From Glycocaulis sp050485565 (GTDB lineage: Bacteria > Pseudomonadota > Alphaproteobacteria > Caulobacterales > Maricaulaceae): 64,000 nucleotides of DNA. The stretch is from contig NZ_JBJHBQ010000007.1 in the NCBI RefSeq assembly GCF_050485565.1, positions 62,001 to 126,000 on the forward strand. The letters run 5' to 3'. Numbering within the stretch: the stretch's first letter is position 1; each line of letters opens with the position of its first letter. Made by a program: the position numbers and the translations under genes. This document shows positions 1 to 7,777 of this stretch, piece by piece. The notes beneath the pieces are model-generated. The model saw only the letters and a program-made list of their open reading frames with translations. It had not been told where the DNA came from and did not search any database.

Positions 1-1821
1 CAGGAAGACGCCAAGAGCGACCGAGGCAGCGCCGCGCAGATAGGTCTCGTCATCAAGCGAAATATCCGGATCGCGGAACGTGCCGCCAATATTGATCGGT
101 CCGCCCAGCGAGCCGATATTCGGGCTGGTATCGCGCGCCTGCACCCTCAGATCAAAGCGCTCGCGGCGGAAATCGAACCGGCCTTCGCCATGGATCTGGC
201 TGTCAGGCGTGGCGACCAGCAAGGTCTCGGCCTCGCCGACACCGTCCGTCACCACGATATCGGCCATGCCGCACGTAGTGGCGACCGTTTCATCGTTGGC
301 AAACAGATAGTTGAACAGGTCGAGCCCGATCAGCTCCAGCGTCCGCCGCGAGATGCCGCCCTCATCGACCAGCGCGCGGATGCGACCGTTCGAGCTGGCC
401 ATGGCGCGGCGGATACTGTCGCCGGTCCCGACCAGGCTGATATCGCCGGAAAACGTGCCGGTAATCCGCTCATCGGGGATGAAATCCTCCAGCCGGATGC
501 CAGAGAAAGTCCCGTCAGCGGACGTCACCGTGTCCTCGCCGCGCGCATCGATCTCCACCCGCGATTCCAGCCGTCCGCCCCGGAAGCCGAACTCCAGCGG
601 CTCAAAGAGCAGCACCCGGTCATCCAGCGTGATGGTGGTGGAGACTTCCGTGAGCGCCTGGCCGGCGCCGGTCACCTCGCGCCCCTCGAAGACCAACCGC
701 CCGTCCACGCCTGAAATCCGCTCCACGTCCAGCGGCGCGCGCGGGAAGATGCGGCCCTCATCGCGCAAGGCACGCGCCTGCGCCCGCCTTAGCGCGCTTT
801 CACTCATATCGTCAGGGTCGATGGCCGGCGCACCGATCAGCATGCCGATATCGTTGAAATCGAGTGCATCCGAAGTCAGTTCGGCATCGACAAAGGGCCG
901 CTCCCGGCCGGTATCGTAATCAAGCTGGCCGGCAAGATCGCTATCGCCCACCACGCCCTCGATATTGCGCGCCTGCCAGACATCGTCCACGCGCGCCAGA
1001 TCCAGCGTCAAATCATAAGGCGAGGTATCGGGGACGGGAATGCCGGTGAAATCATACACCTCGCGCAGATTCTCGCCCTGCAGCGCCAGTGCGCCCGCAA
1101 TCTGGCGGAAACTGCCGCGCGGACCCAACTGCCCGTCAAACACGAAGCGCGTCTCGCCTCCCTCGATGTCGAGGCGGAAGGCAAAGCTCTGATCAGGATC
1201 ACGCAGGCGCATCACCCCGTCGCCCTCGCCGGTGAAGCTCAAGGCATTGCCGCGCACCTCGCCTTCGCCGGAGATGGAGGTGCGGTCTGCGCCGCCCTCG
1301 TCCTCGGCCACCACGCTGTCCAGATCGGCGGTGAAGGACACCTCGCGCGCCGCATTGCGGTAAATGATCTGGCTGTCGACCAGATGCAGCCCGCCAACGA
1401 TCGGCACCCGGCCCTGCCCGTCCTCGCGGCCAAGACCCCAGTTATTGCGGCCCTCATCATCCACGCTCAGGCGCAGTTCCAGGCCCCTTATCCAAGCTTC
1501 ACGCAAATTCACCCGCCCGCGCAACAGGTCGAGCAAGGCGACGTCCGCTACCGCGCGCTCCAGCTGAATGAAATGCTCATCGCCGGTCCAGTCCTCATCG
1601 GAAATGGTGACGCCTTCAAAGCGGACACGCGGCACGAAATTCCACCGCCACCGCACCGCCAGCGGCTCGTTGATGGTCACCTGGCGGTCGAGCGCGTCTG
1701 ATACGCGCGCCTCCACCGGACCGCGCAGCCAGTCCCACCCCGCCAGCTGGATCAAAAGAACCAGGGCAAGGCACGCTGCGACGATAAGGGCCACAAGGCC
1801 GGCAAGGATGCGCACGAACAT
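1..1821 (-). CDS. AsmA family protein (C-terminus beyond window)
   Basis: Reading the minus strand from ATG 1819-1821 gives an open frame of 607 codons that reaches the window edge without a stop. The N-terminus is one hydrophobic helix (MFVRILAGLVALIVAA...), followed by a motif typical of AsmA N-terminal domains (a basic WRWNFVPRVRFEGVTIS stretch, then LRLSVDDEGRNNWGLG). The rest is repetitive beta-rich sequence of the kind found in the AsmA/TamB-like superfamily. Family knowledge: these are inner-membrane-anchored periplasmic proteins linked to outer-membrane lipid homeostasis. The exact subfamily cannot be set because the C-terminus is missing. Apparent open frames on the plus strand here are antisense shadows. 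Confidence 0.85.
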   Translation of the reverse strand, partial: MFVRILAGLVALIVAACLALVLLIQLAGWDWLRGPVEARVSDALDRQVTINEPLAVRWRWNFVPRVRFEGVTISDEDWTGDEHFIQLERAVADVALLDLLRGRVNLREAWIRGLELRLSVDDEGRNNWGLGREDGQGRVPIVGGLHLVDSQIIYRNAAREVSFTADLDSVVAEDEGGADRTSISGEGEVRGNALSFTGEGDGVMRLRDPDQSFAFRLDIEGGETRFVFDGQLGPRGSFRQIAGALALQGENLREVYDFTGIPVPDTSPYDLTLDLARVDDVWQARNIEGVVGDSDLAGQLDYDTGRERPFVDAELTSDALDFNDIGMLIGAPAIDPDDMSESALRRAQARALRDEGRIFPRAPLDVERISGVDGRLVFEGREVTGAGQALTEVSTTITLDDRVLLFEPLEFGFRGGRLESRVEIDARGEDTVTSADGTFSGIRLEDFIPDERITGTFSGDISLVGTGDSIRRAMASSNGRIRALVDEGGISRRTLELIGLDLFNYLFANDETVATTCGMADIVVTDGVGEAETLLVATPDSQIHGEGRFDFRRERFDLRVQARDTSPNIGSLGGPINIGGTFRDPDISLDDETYLRGAASVALGVFL

Positions 1822-1907
1822 GACGGAACCGGAAAAGCGGACACGTATGAACTAAGCGCGCAAGGCGGCGCGCGGTTCCCCTGCGGCGTCAGATGGCGGC
1901 GTGAGGC

Positions 1908-2111
1908 TCAGTAGTGCGGCGGCTTTTCAGACGCAGCGGCAGGCAGGCCCGCCTCCAGCTCCGCAATGCGGTCATCAGAGCGGTGAAGCCGGGCTTTCAG
2001 CCGCTCGATATCCTTCTGCTGCAGCGCCAGCGCCTCGGAGAGCTCATCAATCGTGCGCTGCTGCTGGGCGATATGGATTTCCAGCGCTTCGAGGCGGGTG
2101 TTGTCGGTCAT
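1908..2111 (-). CDS. slyX: SlyX family protein
   Basis: This is a 67-residue protein that is almost entirely one coiled coil: an ALEIHIAQQQRTIDELSEAL heptad pattern, then DIERLKARLHRSDDRIAELE, ending in the proline-rich PPHY tail characteristic of SlyX. Length and C-terminal PPHY match the family well. SlyX has no established biochemical function; its name comes from its position next to slyD in enterobacteria. Here it lies between an AsmA-family gene and a ribbon-helix-helix antitoxin gene, all on the minus strand. Confidence 0.9.
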   Translation of the reverse strand: MTDNTRLEALEIHIAQQQRTIDELSEALALQQKDIERLKARLHRSDDRIAELEAGLPAAASEKPPHY

Positions 2112-2157
2112 GGGGGCTGCTCTCGGTCATGAATCCCCGCCACCTTGCGGGCAGTGT

Positions 2158-2397
2158 TCAGACTATAGGGTTTTCGCCGCGCTCTTCGCGGATGATCCGG
2201 GTTGTGGAGACCGGCAGCTCGACCGGCTCCATCGACGCCTGGCGCGCCCTGATCGATACCCAGTCGGGCCGCTTCAGATCCTGCTCTATCAGGCGGCGCA
2301 GATAATCGCTCATGCTCATCCCTTCCGCCGCCGCACGCGCTTTGAGCGCCTGATGGGTCGCGTCGGGAATTTCCCTGATCCGGACATGTTTGAGCAT
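2158..2397 (-). CDS. FitA-like ribbon-helix-helix antitoxin (orphan)
   Basis: The 79-residue product starts with a ribbon-helix-helix DNA-binding fold: a beta strand (KHVRIREIPDATH), helix A (QALKARAAAEG) and helix B (MSMSDYLRRLIEQDL). This resembles FitA/VapB antitoxins that pair with PIN-domain toxins. The C-terminal tail would be the toxin-binding segment. A toxin gene normally follows immediately, but here the next gene downstream on the same strand is slyX, 46 bp away, and no PIN-domain frame is visible on either side. It is therefore an orphan antitoxin or a stand-alone repressor. Confidence 0.75.
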   Translation of the reverse strand: MLKHVRIREIPDATHQALKARAAAEGMSMSDYLRRLIEQDLKRPDWVSIRARQASMEPVELPVSTTRIIREERGENPIV

Positions 2398-2600
2398 GTG
2401 GAAAACATGAAGACGGGGGTTCGGGAAGTCAATGCGCGTCAGACGGATGCCCCCTGCCCCGCTTGATCCCGGCTGCTGAGGCGTGGTGACTGCAGAGCCA
2501 TCGTTACCGAGGGCCAGTTGGACATTTTGGCATTAGCAGAATGTTCGGCCTAACATTGTTGATCACGCATCACACAAGGCCGTCCGGGAAAGGGAAATAC

Positions 2601-3191
2601 ATGACCCACCATATCCTCGTCCTCTACGGCTCCTATCGCGCCGACCGGCAGGGAATCAGGCTCGCGCGTTATCTGGTGAGAAAGCTGAGCGAGCTCGGCA
2701 ACGAGGCCGAGCTGATCGACGCCAAGGCCATCAACCTGCCCATGCTGGACCGCATGTACAAGGAATATGCTGCCGGCGAGGCACCTGCCGGAATGGAAGA
2801 GCTGGCCGGAAAGATCCGTGCCGCCGATGCCTTCGTCTTCGTCACCGGCGAATATAACTGGGGTATCCAGCCGGGCTTGAAAAACCTGACGGACCATTTC
2901 CTGGAGGAATGGTTCTGGCGGCCCGCGGCCATCGCCAGCTATTCGGCCGGACGGCTGGCCGGCGTGCGTGCCGCGCTTACCTGGCACGGGACGCTGTCGG
3001 AAATGGGGATGGTCGTCATTTCAAGTTCGCTGGCCGTGGGTGGGATTCGCCACGCCATCGATGACGACGCGAAGCCGACCGGCGAGGGCGGAGCCGCGCT
3101 GGAAAAGGCTTTTCCACGCTTCGCCGCCGATCTTGCATGGTGGACCGAGGCGGCCCGGGCTCAACGCCAAAAAAGCGGAACACCGTATTGA
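2601..3191 (+). CDS. NADPH-dependent FMN reductase family protein
   Basis: The 196-residue flavodoxin-like protein begins MTHHILVLYGSYRADRQG, the strand-loop-helix that binds FMN phosphate (GSxR type). It continues with the family signature around residues 73-85 (FVTGEYNWGIQPGLKNL, a variant of the PEYN-xSxPGxLKN loop). Such enzymes reduce FMN, quinones or azo compounds using NAD(P)H. ATG 2601 was preferred over an in-frame ATG at 2541 because a purine-rich ribosome-binding site (GGGAAAGGG) lies just upstream and the family begins at the flavodoxin strand. It stands alone, just outside the putative island end at 3234. Confidence 0.85.
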   Translation: MTHHILVLYGSYRADRQGIRLARYLVRKLSELGNEAELIDAKAINLPMLDRMYKEYAAGEAPAGMEELAGKIRAADAFVFVTGEYNWGIQPGLKNLTDHFLEEWFWRPAAIASYSAGRLAGVRAALTWHGTLSEMGMVVISSSLAVGGIRHAIDDDAKPTGEGGAALEKAFPRFAADLAWWTEAARAQRQKSGTPY

Positions 3192-3233
3192 GTGGCGGCT
3201 ACAGAGCCTGAACCTGCCTGATCAGTCTCAGAC

Positions 3234-3248
3234 TCACTCCCACTCAAT
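3234..3248. repeat. Distal attachment-site repeat (attR-like copy of the guaA 3' end)
   Basis: TCACTCCCACTCAAT is identical to the last 15 bp of guaA at 36391-36405, in the same orientation. It lies 43 bp after the flavin reductase stop codon and at a sharp drop in GC content. Flanking bases differ on both sides, as expected for a short crossover core. Confidence 0.7.
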
Positions 3249-3675
3249 TATAGATTAGAGCTTAAATAGATTGAATAATAAAAGCAAATTACGTTTTCCA
3301 CAGAAATTTCCCGGCGACCGCTCCGTCAAAATTTCGGGCTATTGAAAATATTGAGCTTTTCAGATTGAGCTGAAAACTTCGATTTCGGGGATTATCGTCT
3401 AGCGACGGAACCTCAGACACTTCGCAGTCCCGCGCATGCATCCGCCGTTTCTACGCTATAGTCTTCTACCACCGAACGCTAAGCGTGTCACGCCACACCC
3501 CGGCCAGGATCCGGTATGCGATTTTCGCAAAGCGGTCGAGCGATCACAAGACCCCTAATGGGTACCTCGAACCTCACAGGCAGTTTATCTTTCGAGCGAT
3601 TTGCAAACCAAGACTACTTAAATTCCATGATGTTTAAACTGGCGCTCGGTTTGCAAACACGCTAAAAACCACACC
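3249..3675. other. AT-rich intergenic region inside the left island end
   Basis: About 430 bp without a convincing gene. The first 150 bp are much more AT-rich than the surroundings (for example around 3249-3300 and 3340-3380), which suits an attachment-site region of foreign DNA. The last 80 bp hold the palindromes upstream of abiEi. I see no intact ATACCGTCA repeat like those at the guaA end; only a partial CTCCGTCA occurs near 3331. Confidence 0.5.
3599..3658 (+). promoter_or_regulatory. Candidate AbiEi operator: two TTTGCAAAC palindromes
   Basis: The sequence TTTGCAAAC occurs at 3600-3608 and again at 3650-3658, exactly 50 bp apart. The second copy forms the perfect 10-bp palindrome GTTTGCAAAC (3649-3658). 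Between them lies another perfect palindrome, GTTTAAAC (3632-3639). The cluster ends 17 bp before the abiEi start. AbiEi antitoxins are known to repress their own operon by binding inverted repeats, so this is a reasonable operator candidate. Confidence 0.45.
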
Positions 3676-4521
3676 ATGAGAGAGCAAAGGGCAGGAAAGC
3701 TAAACCAGCTCGAGCGCCTCCTTCCAGAAGGCCTGCTCGTGGACGCCGCTTGGCTGTCCTCTCACGGCTACTCCCCCTCCTTGCGCGCCAAGTATGTCGC
3801 GTCGGGCTGGCTCGAGCAGCCTGCCCGCCGGGTCTATCGCCGACCGCGCGGACAGCTAGGCTGGCAGCAGGCCGTCATCTCGCTCCAAACGCTTCTCGGG
3901 CATCGCCTATTTGTCGGAGGCCGCACGGCTCTCGAACTGCAAGGCTACACCCATTATGTCACGCTGAGCCGCACGCAGATACATCTGCACGGCCCGACCA
4001 AGCCGCCGACCTGGCTCGCCGCGCTGCCGATCAAGGAGCGGTTCGTTTATCGCAACAGCGCCCCGCTTTTTGGAAACGATCTGGACCAGGTCGCCTTCCC
4101 TGCCCTTGTTCCGGATCACGCCAGCAGCCACGGCGACCAGGCTTTCCGGGATGCAGGACTGCGCGCGCTCCCCTGGGGGCAATGGGATTGGCCTTTGACG
4201 GTCTCGGCGCCTGAACGCGCGATCCTGGAGCTTCTCGACGCACTGCCGGATCATGAAAGCTTCCACCAGGCCGACATGCTGATGGAAAGTCTGAGCAATC
4301 TCGCTCCGCGGCGCATGCAGACGCTGCTGGTCCGCTGCCGCAGCGTGAAGGCGAAGCGCCTGTTTTTCTATTTCGCTGATCGCCATCGCCATGCCTGGCT
4401 GAAACATCTCGACCAAGCGGCGATCGATCTGGGCTCGGGCAAGCGCATGCTGGTCAAGGACGGGCGGTATGATTCCGCCTACCAGATCACCGTACCCAAA
4501 GAGCTGGACGAGGCGCCCTGA
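3676..4521 (+). CDS. abiEi: Type IV toxin-antitoxin system antitoxin, AbiEi family
   Basis: The 281-residue protein has the AbiEi layout: an N-terminal winged helix-turn-helix (roughly residues 10-60, LLVDAAWLSSHGYSPSLRAKYVASGWL, ending in the wing RRVYRRPRG) and a larger C-terminal domain of the kind that neutralises the toxin. AbiEi represses the operon and counters AbiEii without stable complex formation. It is the first gene of a two-gene operon; its stop codon overlaps the start of abiEii. Systems of this type give abortive-infection defence against phage and stabilise mobile elements, which fits its place at the end of the island. Confidence 0.88.
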   Translation: MREQRAGKLNQLERLLPEGLLVDAAWLSSHGYSPSLRAKYVASGWLEQPARRVYRRPRGQLGWQQAVISLQTLLGHRLFVGGRTALELQGYTHYVTLSRTQIHLHGPTKPPTWLAALPIKERFVYRNSAPLFGNDLDQVAFPALVPDHASSHGDQAFRDAGLRALPWGQWDWPLTVSAPERAILELLDALPDHESFHQADMLMESLSNLAPRRMQTLLVRCRSVKAKRLFFYFADRHRHAWLKHLDQAAIDLGSGKRMLVKDGRYDSAYQITVPKELDEAP

Positions 4522-5435
4522 TCACTTTCGCTGATGCTTATCGAAGCCAGGTCGCGCTGCTGATCCGCGCGCTGCCTTCCGTCGCGGCTGAAGCGTGTTT
4601 CGCGATGAAGGGCGGCACCGCCATCAATCTGTTCATCCGCGACCTGCCGCGGCTTTCGGTCGATATCGACCTCACCTATCTGCCGGTTGAGGATCGCGCA
4701 GCCTCGCTGGCCGCGATCGATGCCGCAATGCTCCGCATAGCAGAGCGCATTACGGCAACCATCCGAGACGCCCGAGTCCTGCCTTCCCGCTCTCGTGAAA
4801 ACGTCATCACCAAGCTCGTCGTCCGGGGCGATGGCGCGCAGATCAAGATCGAGGTCACGCCGGTCCTGCGGGGCTGCGTGTTCGAGCCCCAGATGCGTCC
4901 GGTCTCCCCAAGCGTCGAGGACGCGTTCGGCTTCGCGGAAATGCGGATCGTCTCCTTCCCCGATCTCTTCGCTGGAAAGCTCGTCGCCGCGCTCGACCGG
5001 CAGCATCCGCGCGACCTGTTCGACGTGCGCGACCTGTTGGCCGCCGAAGGCATCGACGAGGAGCTCCGGCGCGCCTTCCTCGTATACCTGATCAGTCACG
5101 ACCGTCCGATGGCCGAGGTTTTGTCGGCCCGGCGCAAGGATATCGCCGCCGAATTCGAGCGCGGCTTCGTCGGCATGACGCTGCAGCCCGTCGTTCTGAC
5201 CGATCTCCTCGCGGCCCGCGAAGCCCTGGTGAGCCAGATTGTCGGCGCGATGCCCGAGGCTCACCGCCAATTCCTGCTGGCGTTTGAACGGGGCGCGCCT
5301 GATTGGTCCGCCGTCAGCTTGGAGGCCGCCGCCGGTCTGCCGGCCGTGCGCTGGCGGCAACGCAATCTCGATAGCTTGAGTGTCGAGAAGCGCGCTGCTC
5401 TGGTGGCGCAGCTCGAAGCAGTCTTGGCGAGGTAG
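4518..5435 (+). CDS. abiEii: Type IV toxin-antitoxin system toxin, AbiEii/AbiGii nucleotidyltransferase
   Basis: The protein carries the DNA polymerase beta-like nucleotidyltransferase signature of AbiEii: KGGTAINLF near residue 31, then RLSVDIDLTYLP, whose DxD holds the catalytic aspartates. Further motifs (DLFAGKLVAALDRQHPRDLFDVRDLL) match the family. AbiEii toxins transfer nucleotides, in known cases to tRNA acceptor ends. The conserved N-terminus of about 29 residues lies upstream of the first ATG (4605). The only in-frame start that covers it is CTG at 4518, inside a CTGA overlap with the abiEi stop, where relatives would have ATGA. Translation from ATG 4605 would remove the first helix. 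Confidence 0.85.
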   Translation: MITFADAYRSQVALLIRALPSVAAEACFAMKGGTAINLFIRDLPRLSVDIDLTYLPVEDRAASLAAIDAAMLRIAERITATIRDARVLPSRSRENVITKLVVRGDGAQIKIEVTPVLRGCVFEPQMRPVSPSVEDAFGFAEMRIVSFPDLFAGKLVAALDRQHPRDLFDVRDLLAAEGIDEELRRAFLVYLISHDRPMAEVLSARRKDIAAEFERGFVGMTLQPVVLTDLLAAREALVSQIVGAMPEAHRQFLLAFERGAPDWSAVSLEAAAGLPAVRWRQRNLDSLSVEKRAALVAQLEAVLAR

Positions 5436-5443
5436 CCGAAGCG

Positions 5444-5783
5444 ATGGCGGAACGACTGCCCCGACAAGAGCTGTATGATCGTGTCTGGTCAGGTAGACGA
5501 GGAAGACGCAATCCGGCATCACCAATGGCGCATTGAGCGCAAAGTTCAGATTAAGGAAGAAGACAGGCCGCTCCGAGCGGAAGCCGAACGCGCGGAGCGC
5601 GAGCGACAAGAGCGTCTTGAGCAGGCGCGCATCGATCGCCTCCTCCAGGACGCGGACGCGTTCCGAAAATCGAACGAGATCCGCAACTATGTCACGGCAC
5701 TGACGTCCAGGGTTCAGGAGAACAGCAAGGCGAATATGGAGAGATGGAGAGAAGCGCTCACCCTGCTCAAGCGTTACGCCTAA
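5444..5783 (+). pseudogene. Remnant of the HTH-type protein often found after abiE
   Basis: ATG 5444 opens a frame beginning MAERLPRQELYDRVWS, which resembles the N-terminus of a helix-turn-helix protein family (LPREELYELVW...) that I recall near abiE loci. It stops after 30 codons. From about 5490 another frame continues to 5783 with a charged helical region (RAEAERAERERQERLEQARIDRLL) and an end (NEIRNYVTALTSRV) that looks like the same family's C-terminus. The middle is missing and the frames do not join, so an internal deletion with a frameshift is the simplest reading. Its tail overlaps the end of the convergent gene at 5767. Confidence 0.55.
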
Positions 5784-6255
5784 GGCTGACGCTCAGCGTT
5801 CCATCGCTTTCGAGTATCAGGGTTTTGACATCGCCGATCTGCTGTCCCCCGGAAGCGCGGATGGCGCTGAGTGCTTCCTCCTCGGTGAGGCGGGCCCGTT
5901 TCATGGCTGCCGGGCAAAATGCTCCGTCTCTGGCCAGCAATGACGGTTCAGAGCGGATGAGCCTGGCAAACCCGGGCGATCTGACCGAGGTGTAAGTAAC
6001 GATGAACTGCAGCAGAACAAGCAGGCCCAGCGCAACCACGCCTTCGGTCAGCGCGATGGATTCCTGAAGCAGCACCGCAGACAGGGTGGAGCCGAGCGCT
6101 ACCGTGATAACCAGATCGAACGCATTCAGCTTGGCAAGCGTTCGTTTGCCAGAAATCCGCAGAAACACAATCAGCACGATATAGGCTAACGTCCCTACCA
6201 GAAGAGTGCGGATAATGCCCTCCCAGTTCTGAAAGATCATACCTTCGAAATTCAT
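5767..6255 (-). CDS. DUF421 (YetF-like) membrane protein
   Basis: The 162-residue protein has two or three N-terminal membrane segments (TLLVGTLAYIVLIVFL, FDLVITVALGSTLSAVLL, VVALGLLVLLQFIVTY) and a small cytoplasmic C-terminal domain. It shows the family features: LRISGKRTLAKLNAFDLVITVALGS, then SEPSLLARDG and LTEEEALSAIRASGGQQIGDVK. DUF421/YetF proteins are widespread, often stress-linked, and of unknown activity. ATG 6255 begins the conserved region; an upstream in-frame start would lie in the promoter. It is preceded by an EcfG-type promoter shared head-to-head with the aminotransferase-like gene at 6415. Confidence 0.85.
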   Translation of the reverse strand: MNFEGMIFQNWEGIIRTLLVGTLAYIVLIVFLRISGKRTLAKLNAFDLVITVALGSTLSAVLLQESIALTEGVVALGLLVLLQFIVTYTSVRSPGFARLIRSEPSLLARDGAFCPAAMKRARLTEEEALSAIRASGGQQIGDVKTLILESDGTLSVSLRRNA

Positions 6256-6313
6256 AAATCCCCTAACGGCATCTGGAGCAGCGAGCGGCAGCGCACCGCA
6301 GCGCGCCAAACGG

Positions 6314-6339
6314 GGAACCATTGTCGATCAGGCGTGGTT
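6314..6339 (+). promoter_or_regulatory. EcfG-type promoter for the aminotransferase-like gene
   Basis: GGAAC (6314-6318), a 17-bp spacer and GGTT (6336-6339), 75 bp before ATG 6415. The two elements form an inverted repeat (GGAACCA...TGGTTCC), so the same DNA can serve both directions. Confidence 0.65.
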
Positions 6340-6341
6340 CC
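6316..6341 (-). promoter_or_regulatory. EcfG-type promoter for the DUF421 gene
   Basis: On the minus strand GGAAC (6341-6337) is followed by a 17-bp spacer and GGTT (6319-6316), 60 bp before ATG 6255. It is the mirror image of the plus-strand promoter occupying the same bases. Confidence 0.65.
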
Positions 6342-6414
6342 AATGGGAGTAGTATCTGCCGGGCAGTAGGAGGGTGCACATCCCATGATCGCAAATCCAG
6401 TGCATGATCGCTGA

Positions 6415-7713
6415 ATGACTCCCTCAAGGCGCAGCGTACTGGGTTTATGTGCTAGTGCCCCGCTCACCGGCATGCTTCCGGCCAAAGCTCAGCCGATTGC
6501 TGAAACCGGACCGCTTTCCAACTGGAGCCAGGTGCGTTCCCTGTTCAATCTGGAGCCCGGCACCGTTCATATGAGCGCGATGCTTCTGGCGTCTCACCCG
6601 GCACCGGTCCGCGCTGCCATCGCCCGGCATAGAAGAGCCCTTGACGCCGATCCGGTGGACTATCTTGAGGCACATGGGCCGAGGCTGACCGAGGCAAGCC
6701 GTGAAGCTGCGGCGAACTATCTGGGAACTCACCTCTCCCGGGTAGCGCTGACCGAGAGCACCACGATGGGCGTGGGGCTTGTTTACACCAGCCTGCAACT
6801 CAGGCCGGATCAGGAAGTCCTCACGACCGACGAAGATTATTATGTCACGCACGTGTCGCTGGAGCAGGCAGCACAGCGAACCGGCGCGGCGGTGCGCAAA
6901 ACCGCTCTCTTTGACCGCCCCGATGCCGTGAGTGCTGATCAGATCGTCGAGCGCATAACATCCAGCATCCGGCCAGAAACCCGCTTGCTGGCGCTCACAT
7001 GGGTTCACTCCAGTACCGGCGTGAAGATACCCGTGCGCGAGATCGCTGCGGCCCTGAATGAGATCAATGCAGACCGGGGTGAGGACGATCATGTTCTCTT
7101 TGGCTTGGACGCGGTTCACGGATTTGGCGTGGAGACCGAGAGCTTTGCCGATACCGGAGCGGATTTCCTCATGGCCGGCTGTCATAAATGGCTGTTCGGC
7201 CCGCGCGGCACAGGCGTGGCGGCGATCAGCGAACGCGGTCTTGCCGCAACCCGGCCAACAATACCGAGTTTTGACGAAAGCGAAGTCTTCTCGGCCTGGT
7301 ACATGCGGCGTGAACCGCGCGGAGGCAATAATGGGCGCCGGATGACACCTGGCGGGTTCAAGGCTTTCGAACATCGCTGGGCCCTGACAGACGCCTTCGA
7401 GTTTCATGACATGCTGGGCCGCAGCCGGGTGGCTTCAAGAACGCATGAGCTTGCGGGCGCGTTGAAGGAGGCACTGGCGGACATTGACAGGATCGATGTC
7501 AGAACACCGCGCGATAGCGCCCTGTCCTCCGGCATTGTCGCTTTCGCCGTCGAGGGGATGAGCTCCGCCGAAATGGTTTCGAGGCTCCGAGACCGCCATA
7601 TAGTGGCGTCCGTCGCCCCCTATCCGAGCGCCCTGGTGCGCCTGACACCCAGCATTATCAACTCTTCTGCAGAGATTGACCGCGCGGCCCGCGCCGTGCG
7701 CGACAGTCTCTGA
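6415..7713 (+). CDS. Class V aminotransferase-like PLP enzyme with a Tat-type leader
   Basis: The 432-residue protein starts MTPSRRSVLGLCASAPLTG...AKAQ, a twin-arginine-style signal peptide with a cleavage-like AKA site near residue 25. The body is a fold-type I PLP enzyme: the aspartate that contacts the ring nitrogen lies in GLDAVHGFG, and the Schiff-base lysine is K258 in GCHKWLFGPRGTG. The closest groups are isopenicillin N epimerase-like and cysteine desulfurase-like proteins. A secreted member is unusual; similar Tat-exported homologues are of unknown substrate. An EcfG-type promoter lies upstream, so it probably belongs to the stress regulon. Confidence 0.8.
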   Translation: MTPSRRSVLGLCASAPLTGMLPAKAQPIAETGPLSNWSQVRSLFNLEPGTVHMSAMLLASHPAPVRAAIARHRRALDADPVDYLEAHGPRLTEASREAAANYLGTHLSRVALTESTTMGVGLVYTSLQLRPDQEVLTTDEDYYVTHVSLEQAAQRTGAAVRKTALFDRPDAVSADQIVERITSSIRPETRLLALTWVHSSTGVKIPVREIAAALNEINADRGEDDHVLFGLDAVHGFGVETESFADTGADFLMAGCHKWLFGPRGTGVAAISERGLAATRPTIPSFDESEVFSAWYMRREPRGGNNGRRMTPGGFKAFEHRWALTDAFEFHDMLGRSRVASRTHELAGALKEALADIDRIDVRTPRDSALSSGIVAFAVEGMSSAEMVSRLRDRHIVASVAPYPSALVRLTPSIINSSAEIDRAARAVRDSL

Positions 7714-7722
7714 CACTCGCCG

Positions 7723-7747
7723 GGAACCTCGGCCCCGCTTGCCGGTT
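7723..7747 (+). promoter_or_regulatory. EcfG-type promoter for the small HIRAN-like gene
   Basis: GGAAC (7723-7727), a 16-bp spacer and GGTT (7744-7747), 30 bp before ATG 7778. Confidence 0.65.
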
Positions 7748-7777
7748 GACGTCTGCCACCACAACATGGAGACGCAA

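Noticed and set aside
3186..3195. ATTGAGTGG just after the flavin reductase, resembling the guaA end in the opposite orientation
   Set aside because: Only 9 bp match, the orientation is inverted, and the better 15-bp direct repeat lies 40 bp further on.
4479..5609. Open frame of 376 codons on the minus strand opposite abiEii
   Set aside because: abiEii has the nucleotidyltransferase motifs and is coupled to abiEi; the antisense frame has none.
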